DNA from: an uncultured Collinsella sp.
GTDB lineage: Bacteria; Actinomycetota; Coriobacteriia; Coriobacteriales; Coriobacteriaceae
Direction: 5' to 3'
Length of the DNA: 39,826 nucleotides
NCBI GenBank assembly: GCA_937937835.1
Contig: CALDBJ010000147.1
Coordinates: 1 to 39,826 of the forward strand
The notes under the pieces were generated by a model, which saw only the letters and a program-made list of their open reading frames with translations, was not told the origin of the DNA and did not search any database. The translations under genes were made by a program, and so were the position numbers. Shown piece by piece: positions 1-6,393 of the stretch (the stretch's first letter is position 1; each line of letters starts with the position of its first letter).

Positions 1-8
1 ATTCGGGC

Positions 9-37
9 GGGGGGTCATCAAGAAATGACAGCCCCCC
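9..37. terminator. G/C-rich bulged hairpin at the left end
   Basis: A six-G run at 9-14 plus TCAT (15-18) can pair with ATGA (25-28) plus a six-C run (32-37), leaving a three-base bulge. It lies downstream of the last minus-strand gene and next to the window end. No U-tract follows on the minus strand, so it may be a structural element of the genome terminus rather than an intrinsic terminator. Confidence 0.35.
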
Positions 38-47
38 GGGGGTCAAT

Positions 48-73
48 GGAGGGAGAACCGTGGTATTCCCTCC
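48..73 (-). terminator. Hairpin after the last gene
   Basis: GGAGGGA (48-54) pairs perfectly with TCCCTCC (67-73), and the loop contains a further ACC/GGT pairing. It begins 14 bases past the stop of the 77-residue gene, where the left-end transcript would be expected to stop. The missing U-tract makes intrinsic termination uncertain. Confidence 0.4.
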
Positions 74-86
74 AATTGAATTGGTT

Positions 87-320
87 TCACTCGATCACAA
101 AAGTTCTCTTTCCAGTTGCATCATGATCGAGAATCCATTGAATTGCTTCTTCGACATCGTCAGCGATCAGTGCATCACTCAAGATGTCACTAGTTTTGCT
201 GACACGGTCTAGGAGTCCGCAACTGTTGTAACCTTTCTGAAGGTCGAACGTCAACCACTGATCAAACTCAGTCTTTGGAGAGTAAGGATTGTCAGTAGTT
301 GTAAGGTACATCGCAGCCAT
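87..320 (-). CDS. Hypothetical 77-residue protein, last gene of the left-end unit
   Basis: I do not recognise this protein. It is small, acidic and soluble-looking, with no membrane segment or metal motif. The C-terminal half (about residues 45-70, DILSDALIADDVEEAIQWIL) looks helical. The ATG at 318-320 lies 7 bases past the stop of the RNA polymerase gene. A GAAAGGAAA ribosome site lies about 14 bases upstream, which is long, so the in-frame ATG three codons later is an alternative start. Its position makes co-transcription with the polymerase and the two nucleases likely. Hairpins follow it at 48-73 and 9-37. Confidence 0.7.
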   Translation of the reverse strand: MAAMYLTTTDNPYSPKTEFDQWLTFDLQKGYNSCGLLDRVSKTSDILSDALIADDVEEAIQWILDHDATGKRTFVIE

Positions 321-327
321 GATTCAA

Positions 328-3012
328 TCAATTTCCTTTCACAGCTTCAAGCACAGAGCTCGTACTAATACCAAGCATCTCAGCAATTTCAGAGGTGGTC
401 GCACCGTTCTTTGCCATCGCACGAGCACGAGCCACAACACCGACAGAAAGCACAGGCTTTTCTTTTGGCATGGACAGTTCGTGAAGACGCTCAGGATCAG
501 CATACCTTGCGATGGACTCCATCATGGCGTTGCTTACAGCACCATTCATGATGGCTTTCCATTCAGAATCGGTGATGTCGAACTGTACATCCTTTCGAGA
601 AGCGCCAGTCCTGATTCGAGCGGCCTTGAGAGCTTGGCTTTCGAGGCGGACGCGTTCATCCTTGGTCAGGCCGGGATTCTCCTCGACCTTTGCTCGGACG
701 ACACCCCCAGCAATGAGCTGAGCTTGGCGCTCCCTCGGCGCATTCGTGAGGGCAACCCGGACTTTCTCCTTGAGGGAGGTCACCTCATTGGCGTACTCCT
801 TGGCAGAACCCGGGTCTCGTTTCAGGGTGGGGGTATTAATGATCTCCCGACGGGCGGTATTTGCAAGAGACTTCATGTCGTTAGCATAACGGGCGTAGAG
901 TTCTTCCATGGGGGTACCCGATGAAAGCTTACGTGCGTCATCCACCAACTCCATGCGAGTAGCCTTCGATGTACGGAGGCGGGTCTCGATACGAGGATCC
1001 TTGGTCTTGAATTCACGGGTGACAGAATATGATTCACCAGTCTCTTCATAAACCTTCTTACCGGTGATTGGATCAATAGGCCCACCCTTTGCCATGGACC
1101 GGGGCTTCCGCTTTGGAATATCCACCTCGGATGCGGCGCGAGAAATAAGAGTACTCACGCCACCCTCAGGTTGATATTTCTTCTTGAGCTCGGCGATGCC
1201 GTTGTCGACAGCGGAGGTGCGGTAGTCAAGCTTGTGCTTGGCCGCGTCAATAACCACCATCGAGTGACGGACTGCCCGGGCGAGCTCGGCTTCGGTAGCG
1301 CCCTTGATAGTCATATCAGTGATAAGATTACTGACCATGCCCATCTGCTTCTGCTTGCCGGTTTCGCTGAGAACCTTCATCCCAGGATATCCAGGATATG
1401 CGGCAGAGGGGTCGAACCCTTCGAGTCCCTTAAGGGGGGACGTCGAGCGAATACGACTCCGCGATGTGACTGGAATAACCATCGCCGTATCTCCATCAAA
1501 ATCAGCTCCTGAGAGCCGTTGGGCGACATGCGGGTGGATACCAACAGCATCCGCGGCAAGCTCTCCAATGGTCTTCCTGGCGTCCTTATGACCGTTATTT
1601 ACGGTAAGGATGGGGATCTCGAACGTACCACCATGAGGATATCGGACGAGGGCGACCTTCGAACCATTCTTGAAGTTCGGAGCATATATCTCCGTAGGCT
1701 TCAATGTGGTCACAGGGAGCAGAACCTGATATGCCTGGCCTGGAACTGCAGCCGCGCGAAGACGGACGCTATCCGAATCGCAGCCATCCGCGAAATCCTG
1801 GAGAGCCTTCTTCCGAAGCACAGGGTTTGTCAGGGCCATAATATCCCTGAACTTTTCATGCGCTTCCTGCGTTGAAATATCCAGCTGCTGCTTGGCGAAG
1901 GAAATATCCTGCTTCGAGAGGAACTGGGCAGACAGAGTCTTAGACCAGTCGCCCCAAGCTCCCTCTTCGTTCACTAGGTTGACGGGGGACAGCTTCTTCT
2001 TGCCGTCCTTGTCAATATATTCCATCTGCCGGCGGATGGTCGCACCGAACGGATTGTCCGGATCGTCCTTCATCTTTTTCAGGACGGTGTCGCCATCACC
2101 AATCATGGGGACCTTCTTGGATTTATTCGTGTTGAACCGAATATCCTTTCCCGCGGGAAGGTCGTCCGCGTAAATGGCCATGCCCTTGAGATAGTGCGTT
2201 CCGTCAACAGAAATACGCACCTGGGCATAATTGGACTTGCCGAGATTGAGATCCTTAAGACCCCGGCGAATCTCGATGACGCCGTCCATATTTGTGCCGC
2301 CGTCTTCAGAATATCGCACCATGACCCGCTTGGAGTCGAGAGGTGCGGGCGGCTTGAGGGACAGCTTGTGGCCGTCAGGATCCGTGCGGACGCCGACGAC
2401 GTTGATCTTGTCGAGATTCTGGACGGTCTCGGATTTGGGAACGCCGGGGGCGACAAGAACTCGAGTGGATGTGTAGTTGTCGGTACCAAGCTGTCGGATC
2501 TTAATATCCTGAACTTGGTACCCTTGAGCCTCGAGTGTGGCCGAGGCAAGTTTGAGTGTGGTAGCGGTGGTGCCGAGTGAGACCTCAGTGCCGCTGCCGA
2601 TATCAATATAACGGTGCTTGTCAGTCTCTCGCTTGAGAATATCCGCGATGCCCTCGATCTTGGACGAGGTCTTGCCGGCATCGTCCTTGAGGTAGTTGCG
2701 GACGGTTGAGGCTGACACGCCGATGCGGTCTGCAATGGCCTGCTGGGACATACCCTTAGCATCAAGCTTCCGGACCATCGCAATCTCCACCGCCTGGCGT
2801 TCGCGCTTGGCGATGGACTTGGTGGCACGGAGCTCAGTTGTGGTCATACCGAGACCTTTAGCAATCTCAGCTTCGCTCATACCTTTATCTGCGAGTCCTT
2901 TGACGAGACCCTGGAAGTCGCGTGAGCGCTGGTACGGGTCTTTGCCCGACCCCCACGGATAACGGCCCGACTTCCGCAAAATGCCGTAGTGGGATAGAGT
3001 ATCTTCAGTCAT
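328..3012 (-). CDS. Single-chain DNA-dependent RNA polymerase, two-barrel YonO-like type
   Basis: 894 residues. The decisive motif is GADFDGD at 502-508, the metal-binding DxDGD loop of the two-barrel RNA polymerase superfamily (bacterial beta', fungal QDE-1, phage YonO, crAss-like phage polymerases). A barrel-like stretch precedes it (about 424-500, AVPGQAYQVLLPV to GIHPHVAQRL). Helix-turn-helix segments are visible at about 42-66 and 84-108, and another at the C-terminus (about 866-892), so it probably finds its own DNA sites. Residues 1-12 nearly match the start of the coiled-coil protein at 37803-38666, followed by GRYPWGSGKDPYQ (16-28). The start at 3012 was chosen over the longer ORF because it overlaps the preceding stop by 8 bases, as elsewhere in this genome. 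Polymerase identity is inferred from motif and length; activity and promoter are unknown. Confidence 0.82.
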   Translation of the reverse strand: MTEDTLSHYGILRKSGRYPWGSGKDPYQRSRDFQGLVKGLADKGMSEAEIAKGLGMTTTELRATKSIAKRERQAVEIAMVRKLDAKGMSQQAIADRIGVSASTVRNYLKDDAGKTSSKIEGIADILKRETDKHRYIDIGSGTEVSLGTTATTLKLASATLEAQGYQVQDIKIRQLGTDNYTSTRVLVAPGVPKSETVQNLDKINVVGVRTDPDGHKLSLKPPAPLDSKRVMVRYSEDGGTNMDGVIEIRRGLKDLNLGKSNYAQVRISVDGTHYLKGMAIYADDLPAGKDIRFNTNKSKKVPMIGDGDTVLKKMKDDPDNPFGATIRRQMEYIDKDGKKKLSPVNLVNEEGAWGDWSKTLSAQFLSKQDISFAKQQLDISTQEAHEKFRDIMALTNPVLRKKALQDFADGCDSDSVRLRAAAVPGQAYQVLLPVTTLKPTEIYAPNFKNGSKVALVRYPHGGTFEIPILTVNNGHKDARKTIGELAADAVGIHPHVAQRLSGADFDGDTAMVIPVTSRSRIRSTSPLKGLEGFDPSAAYPGYPGMKVLSETGKQKQMGMVSNLITDMTIKGATEAELARAVRHSMVVIDAAKHKLDYRTSAVDNGIAELKKKYQPEGGVSTLISRAASEVDIPKRKPRSMAKGGPIDPITGKKVYEETGESYSVTREFKTKDPRIETRLRTSKATRMELVDDARKLSSGTPMEELYARYANDMKSLANTARREIINTPTLKRDPGSAKEYANEVTSLKEKVRVALTNAPRERQAQLIAGGVVRAKVEENPGLTKDERVRLESQALKAARIRTGASRKDVQFDITDSEWKAIMNGAVSNAMMESIARYADPERLHELSMPKEKPVLSVGVVARARAMAKNGATTSEIAEMLGISTSSVLEAVKGN

Positions 3013-3577
3013 TGTCGCTCTCCATGAGAATATCGCTGAAATGAACAATCCGAGTCATAATATCTCGGATGTCATCGGACTCGGGTATATGGATTCGTGG
3101 TTCGCCATGTTGGTAGATGCGGAGTTGCATCTGAATGGTTGGTTGCACGCCATACTCAAGACAGAATAGGGCGGCGTAAATTTCGAGTTGCTCGAATTTA
3201 GTCGGACCCACCCCGGTCTTGAGATCATGAATTCGAAGGAGTTCGGAATCCCCGTCAAAGGATATAGCATCTGCAGTCCCGAAGGCGTACTCGCTGTAAT
3301 ATAGTACCGTCTCCGGGCTCATCTTGTACGAGATTGCGTCGTTAACGAACTTCGCGACCGTCGACATAAGAGGGTCGTGTTCATCAGGTTCTCCGAAAGG
3401 GAGGCCCAGTTGAATATGTTCTGCAGCTAATTCGTGCAAGCGAGTTCCAAGTGCAGCCGCTTGTGCTTTGCGATAGGATTCCAGTATCTTCGATTCGTCA
3501 TAACGGAGCCAAGATGATTTACTGGCCCCGAGGAACGCGTGTTTGCCGGCGAGATTGTAATGGTCGTAAAACTGCAT
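3005..3577 (-). CDS. PD-(D/E)XK nuclease of the RecB/Cas4 type
   Basis: 190 residues. Family signatures appear in order: GTRLHEL with His48, GTAD with Asp103, HDLKTG with Asp118 and Lys120, and QLEIYAA (130-136) forming the Q-x3-Y motif. These are the metal-binding and QxxxY motifs of RecB-family exonucleases, including Cas4 and phage PDDEXK_1 proteins. I do not see a four-cysteine iron-sulfur signature, so it is RecB-like rather than classical Cas4. It likely processes DNA ends during replication or recombination. The gene lies 3 bases after the VRR-NUC stop and overlaps the RNA polymerase start, so the three are probably translated from one message. Confidence 0.8.
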   Translation of the reverse strand: MQFYDHYNLAGKHAFLGASKSSWLRYDESKILESYRKAQAAALGTRLHELAAEHIQLGLPFGEPDEHDPLMSTVAKFVNDAISYKMSPETVLYYSEYAFGTADAISFDGDSELLRIHDLKTGVGPTKFEQLEIYAALFCLEYGVQPTIQMQLRIYQHGEPRIHIPESDDIRDIMTRIVHFSDILMESDND

Positions 3578-3580
3578 ACA

Positions 3581-3880
3581 TCACGCCTGGCTGAAATACT
3601 GGTTGAGATCCCTGAGAACTTCTTTCTCGTTCTCGGGATATACGAACCGAGCGAACCCCATGTACTCGAGCTTCTCGATATAGTACTCTTGGTTGGGGCG
3701 GTGCGAGGCCTTGGCTGAAGCCTTGACCTCAAGCATGGCCCAGCGCTCGTCACAGAGCACCAGGAGGTCTGGAACGCCCTGAATATAATTCGGATCGTTC
3801 TTCAGGACCATAGCTTGTGGGAACAGAGTGGTGATCTTCTTGATCAGCTCACTCTGATATTTGTTCTCGCGCACGCTCAT
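3581..3880 (-). CDS. VRR-NUC domain nuclease
   Basis: 99 residues, the usual size of a stand-alone phage VRR-NUC protein. The pattern NYIQGVPDLLVL with Asp38, then MLEVKAS with Glu51 and Lys53, then Gln64, is the PD-(D/E)XK core of the VRR-NUC family, whose members cut branched DNA such as Holliday junctions. A strong ribosome site (AAAGGAG) lies just upstream of the ATG. It is the first gene after the 690-bp non-coding region, so its promoter must lie there. A role in resolving replication or recombination intermediates before packaging is inference. Confidence 0.85.
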   Translation of the reverse strand: MSVRENKYQSELIKKITTLFPQAMVLKNDPNYIQGVPDLLVLCDERWAMLEVKASAKASHRPNQEYYIEKLEYMGFARFVYPENEKEVLRDLNQYFSQA

Positions 3881-3931
3881 GTTGGCTCCTTTCGAGGGGG
3901 CGCGGTAAACGGTATAAGGAGAGTAGCATAT

Positions 3932-3945
3932 AGGACTTTAGTCCT
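3932..3945. repeat. Palindrome AGGACT-tt-AGTCCT
   Basis: A 14-bp near-palindrome just upstream of the VRR-NUC gene. An inverted partner, GGACTAAAGTCC, lies at 4048-4059, and both carry AGTCCTAGA (3940-3948 and 4055-4063). Paired palindromes in a promoter-bearing gap suggest an operator, but no regulator gene was recognised. Confidence 0.5.
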
Positions 3946-3954
3946 AGACCTGGT

Positions 3955-3970
3955 ACCCACTTAAGTGGGT
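3955..3970. repeat. Perfect 16-bp palindrome ACCCACTTAAGTGGGT
   Basis: Its half-site ACCCACTT recurs at 4028-4035 and is contained in, or close to, every copy of the 4374-4452 iteron array. In iteron replicons an inverted pair of iteron half-sites often serves as the operator for the initiator. The same arrangement here is an inference. Confidence 0.55.
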
Positions 3971-4144
3971 TGATGGTCGATTCCTTCATTCTCTCCATTA
4001 TGCTAGACGTGTTTAGACCTAGGTTATACCCACTTGTAGAAATAGGGGGACTAAAGTCCTAGATGAGGAATTCTCGTAAGAGCGACCACCCACACCCCCG
4101 ATTTTGGATGGAGCGACTACTTCTCGGAGAGAGGGAAACGCTTA

Positions 4145-4164
4145 GGTAAAGATTTGGTAAAGAA
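4145..4164. repeat. Origin-flanking direct repeat, left copy
   Basis: Two TGGTAAAGA-like units in tandem. The partner is 4458-4477, and together they bracket the AT-rich tract and the iterons. Confidence 0.55.
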
Positions 4165-4280
4165 TCTTGGGTTTGAAGCCAATTTGTCAAATGTCAAAAC
4201 TGAGGGGGGTTTCTATTATATATATATTTTTTTATTTATTATCTTTATAAAATAAAACGACAAATGACAAATGAATAGAC

Positions 4281-4306
4281 TTTTCGTTGATATTCCAACG
4301 AAAAAT
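4281..4306. other. Hairpin inside the candidate origin
   Basis: TTTTCGTTG and CAACGAAAA form a perfect 9-bp stem around a 6-base ATATTC loop. It is flanked by A or T runs on both strands, so it could terminate transcription in either direction or form a single-strand structure for primase loading. Confidence 0.45.
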
Positions 4307-4373
4307 GGGTTGTCACTTTCATTTCAAAAACGACAAATTTGTCAAAACTGACAAGCCAATTTCGTCAAAATCC

Positions 4374-4452
4374 ACAAACCCACTCAAAACACAAACCCAC
4401 TTGTTGTCATTTTTGACAAATCCACAAACCCACTCAGATCCATAAACCCACT
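4374..4452. repeat. Iteron array, four ACAAACCCACT units
   Basis: Starts are spaced 17, 33 and 18 bases apart. Units 1 and 3 lie in identical 16-mers (TCCACAAACCCACTCA at 4371-4386 and 4421-4436). Unit 4 begins AT instead of AC. Spacing near one and three helical turns is compatible with cooperative protein binding. Confidence 0.6.
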
Positions 4453-4457
4453 TAAAA

Positions 4458-4477
4458 GGTAAAGAAATGGTAAAGAA
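4458..4477. repeat. Origin-flanking direct repeat, right copy
   Basis: Same as 4145-4164 except that the central three bases are AAA instead of TTT. Confidence 0.55.
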
Positions 4478-4568
4478 CTTGTGGGGCTCCGAAGGGCAAA
4501 AAACGATAATCCAAGTCTCTTTTGACGAGCGGGGGACCCCATTTAAGAGATCCCCCACCCATCAAAAG

Positions 4569-4988
4569 TCAGTGCCTCCCTGCTCCAACACCAACACGCA
4601 TGCTCTTACTTCGAGCTCGCTTCACACCAAGTCGCTCCTTCCACCCCGCCTGATTAACAGCACCCTTGAAACGAACACGATCTGTCGGAAAACGAGATAA
4701 TGTCTCCGCGTCATCCGCCCTCCAAGGATCCCTCTTCTTAGGAGCCCGTCCGCCAAGCATTGTACGAATATTTGTACCGTCAAACACCTCAACCCGGTAT
4801 CGATCGCACGCAATGCTTGCTACCCGGTTCTTGAGGTACCACTCGGCGTATGCAACACCCTGATCCTTGTCATCGCAGAAGAACGTCTTCCTCCACAGCT
4901 CCCTCCCGAACAAATATCCAACGATCGAGAATAGATAGACCATCCGCTCGGGGTGTCCAATAACATTAAACGAGTATTCAGCATTCAT
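4569..4988 (-). CDS. Hypothetical basic 139-residue protein
   Basis: I do not recognise a family. The N-terminal third carries aromatic and hydrophobic residues (MVYLFSIVGYLFG, about residues 16-28). The C-terminal half is strongly basic and ends in an Arg/Lys/Gly-rich tail (KRARSKSMRVGVGAGRH), suggesting nucleic-acid binding. The ATG at 4986-4988 was chosen because the upstream gene ends at 4990 and earlier ATGs would overlap it deeply. It is the last gene before the candidate origin. A G/C hairpin lies in the downstream gap (about 4532-4557) without a U-tract. Confidence 0.65.
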   Translation of the reverse strand: MNAEYSFNVIGHPERMVYLFSIVGYLFGRELWRKTFFCDDKDQGVAYAEWYLKNRVASIACDRYRVEVFDGTNIRTMLGGRAPKKRDPWRADDAETLSRFPTDRVRFKGAVNQAGWKERLGVKRARSKSMRVGVGAGRH

Positions 4989-4989
4989 T

Positions 4990-5214
4990 TCAGTGCTCCC
5001 AGCTCCACAAGTCGTTGATGAGTGCTCCTTTAGACTCATCATCCCAGATACGAATAAGGCCATTGTCGACCCGACCACCCGTCTCTACCTCCTCGAGAAT
5101 CTCATCCAAGGCTTTATGAGCGAATTCTCGGGCCTCTTCATAGTTCTCAAACGTGACACAAGATTCAGTCGTGCCACAATCGCCATTCCCATATTCAAGT
5201 TTCACCGTCAACAT
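4990..5214 (-). CDS. Small protein of the tandem EAE-type family
   Basis: 74 residues, starting MLTVKLEYGNGDCGT. It appears to belong with the genes at 5216, 5824 and 6109: a beta-rich N-terminus, then an aromatic residue and an EEAREFAHKAL helix (about residues 26-37). The start at 5214 follows the preceding gene after one base, and the longer ORF would overlap that gene by about 45 bases. No function is known to me. Position between the helicase and the candidate origin suggests an early accessory or anti-host role. Confidence 0.65.
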   Translation of the reverse strand: MLTVKLEYGNGDCGTTESCVTFENYEEAREFAHKALDEILEEVETGGRVDNGLIRIWDDESKGALINDLWSWEH

Positions 5215-5215
5215 T

Positions 5216-5464
5216 TCAGCTCTCCTTTTCAATCTGCTCAAAGCCCGATCCGAGGTGTTCAAATGCTCGAATCTTGACTATCTTGACAATCGCGTTCTGG
5301 TTTGTCATACCACGGACAATCTGCTCGAGACGAGTTTCAGCCTCTTCTCGAGTGTTAAAGAACCACATGAAGTCATTGCGAGCTCCTGTGACGCAATCGC
5401 ATGAGACCACTTGCAGCATCCATTCACGATGATGGTCGATTCCTACGACAACAGTATCAGTCAT
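5216..5464 (-). CDS. Small protein of the tandem EAE-type family
   Basis: 82 residues from the ATG at 5462-5464, which overlaps the upstream stop (5457-5459) by 8 bases. The pattern is REWMLQVVSCDCVTG, then FNTREEAETRLEQIV. The same layout of Trp, two valines, a Cys or small residue, a hydrophobic strand and an EAE helix recurs in the next genes upstream. No catalytic motif is visible. It is probably a small globular alpha/beta protein of unknown role. Confidence 0.7.
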   Translation of the reverse strand: MTDTVVVGIDHHREWMLQVVSCDCVTGARNDFMWFFNTREEAETRLEQIVRGMTNQNAIVKIVKIRAFEHLGSGFEQIEKES

Positions 5465-5846
5465 TTTTCTTCCTGTTCTTGGGATTCTTCGGGCAACCCT
5501 TAGTATGAGGTCTGGGGTATGTGTGTCCATCGAGCGTACTCCAGTATTCCACCTCGTCTTTGGGATGCATCTCACGCCACGCAAGTGATTTACATTCACA
5601 AGGCTCCGGCGGTTTCAAATCAGTATTGCAGATCTCCTTCAAAAGCGCCGTATGGGTGTGCGCATATACCATCAATCCAAACCTCTCGGATAGTTCAGGG
5701 TTGATAATATACGACACATACGCCTCATAGGGGGGATTCTCTCCATCGTCCACGAGTACGGTCAAAGTAGCCTTAGTTCCGAGATCAGTCTCCTCAAGAG
5801 AAAACTTAGGGTTGATCAGCTTCTCAAATTTCTTTCCGAATAGCAT
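5457..5846 (-). CDS. Hypothetical 129-residue protein with Cys/His-rich tail
   Basis: Not recognised. The first half reads as beta-strands. The second half carries CEC, several His and a final Cys (PCECKSLAWREMHPK, then GHTYPRPHTKGCPKN), a plausible metal-binding cluster, and ends in a basic tail. It overlaps the upstream gene by 23 bases and the downstream one by 8. It sits inside the tandem small-gene family but does not share its signature. Confidence 0.7.
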   Translation of the reverse strand: MLFGKKFEKLINPKFSLEETDLGTKATLTVLVDDGENPPYEAYVSYIINPELSERFGLMVYAHTHTALLKEICNTDLKPPEPCECKSLAWREMHPKDEVEYWSTLDGHTYPRPHTKGCPKNPKNRKKND

Positions 5847-6105
5847 CTTTATCTCTTTCCAGATAGTTCAGGACGATATCAATCTTTTGACAGCAGACGA
5901 CATCTCCTTTTTTGAGATCGCGAATATAACGCGTATACTTCATCAAGCGAGCAGTAGTCGGCCAACGATCGTTTTCCGTCAAGTTACCCACAAGAGTCTC
6001 AGCCTCCTGCTTAGTTCGATGAATACTCAACACCCCGACGGGACGAAAACCCTCGTTGAATTTGATCGCAGACACGACACACCAGACGTCTTTAGACCAA
6101 GCCAT
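5824..6105 (-). CDS. Small protein of the tandem EAE-type family
   Basis: 93 residues: KDVWCVVSAIKFNEG, then IHRTKQEAETLVGNL. This is the same strand-strand-EAE-helix layout as the genes at 5216 and 6109. A C-terminal extension (about 55-93) ends in charged residues. It starts 3 bases after the upstream stop. Divergence is high, so paralogy rests on the shared spacing of W, V, T and EAE rather than on long identity. Confidence 0.7.
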   Translation of the reverse strand: MAWSKDVWCVVSAIKFNEGFRPVGVLSIHRTKQEAETLVGNLTENDRWPTTARLMKYTRYIRDLKKGDVVCCQKIDIVLNYLERDKDAIRKEI

Positions 6106-6108
6106 GAT

Positions 6109-6381
6109 TCACCCGACCATGTACTTCACCGCGAAGTCAATACCATCAAGCAGAAGCAAACCCATGAGGTCTACTTCATCCTTCGCGTACGAATACTGGA
6201 AGACCTGAATATTGACTGGGATGTCGATCTTCTCGCCAAGAGCCTTGGCCGCAGCCCGAGCCTCCGCCTCAGTCTTGTAGAATACGATGGTGCACTTAGG
6301 AACATCCTCAATGCTCCCAACTCGACAAACAACGCACCAGTTGTTATCGGCGGGATCAAACAGGACCAGATTCTTTTCCAT
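6109..6381 (-). CDS. Small protein of the tandem EAE-type family
   Basis: 90 residues: NNWCVVCRVGSIEDV, then FYKTEAEARAAAKALG (about 35-50) and a hydrophobic C-terminus (EVDLMGLLLLDGIDFAVKYM). It is the clearest partner of the 5824 gene, since both contain WCVV followed about 25 residues later by a T-x2-EA helix. A GGAG ribosome site precedes the ATG. No function can be assigned. Confidence 0.7.
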   Translation of the reverse strand: MEKNLVLFDPADNNWCVVCRVGSIEDVPKCTIVFYKTEAEARAAAKALGEKIDIPVNIQVFQYSYAKDEVDLMGLLLLDGIDFAVKYMVG

Positions 6382-6393
6382 GATGGCGCTCCT

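Larger units (their letters stand above)
3881..4568. other. Gene-free region with iterons and AT-rich tract, candidate replication origin
   Basis: The largest non-coding stretch in the window. It contains four copies of ACAAACCCACT (4374-4384, 4391-4401, 4424-4434 and, with one change, 4442-4452). There are six TGACAAAT-type octamers in both orientations (4182-4189, 4259-4266, 4265-4272, 4331-4338, 4337-4344, 4414-4421). The 20-mers at 4145-4164 and 4458-4477 are the same except for a central AAA/TTT swap. A 46-bp AT tract (about 4213-4258) and several palindromes complete it. Iterons next to an AT-rich unwinding tract are typical of theta-type origins. It also separates two gene blocks, so promoters for the left-end unit should be here. 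I could not assign a confident -35/-10 pair. Confidence 0.6.

Noticed and set aside
4319..4558. 79-codon minus-strand frame in the candidate origin
   Set aside because: The repeated KWV/WVCGF pieces are just translated iterons, and its beginning runs through a G/C hairpin; no ribosome site.
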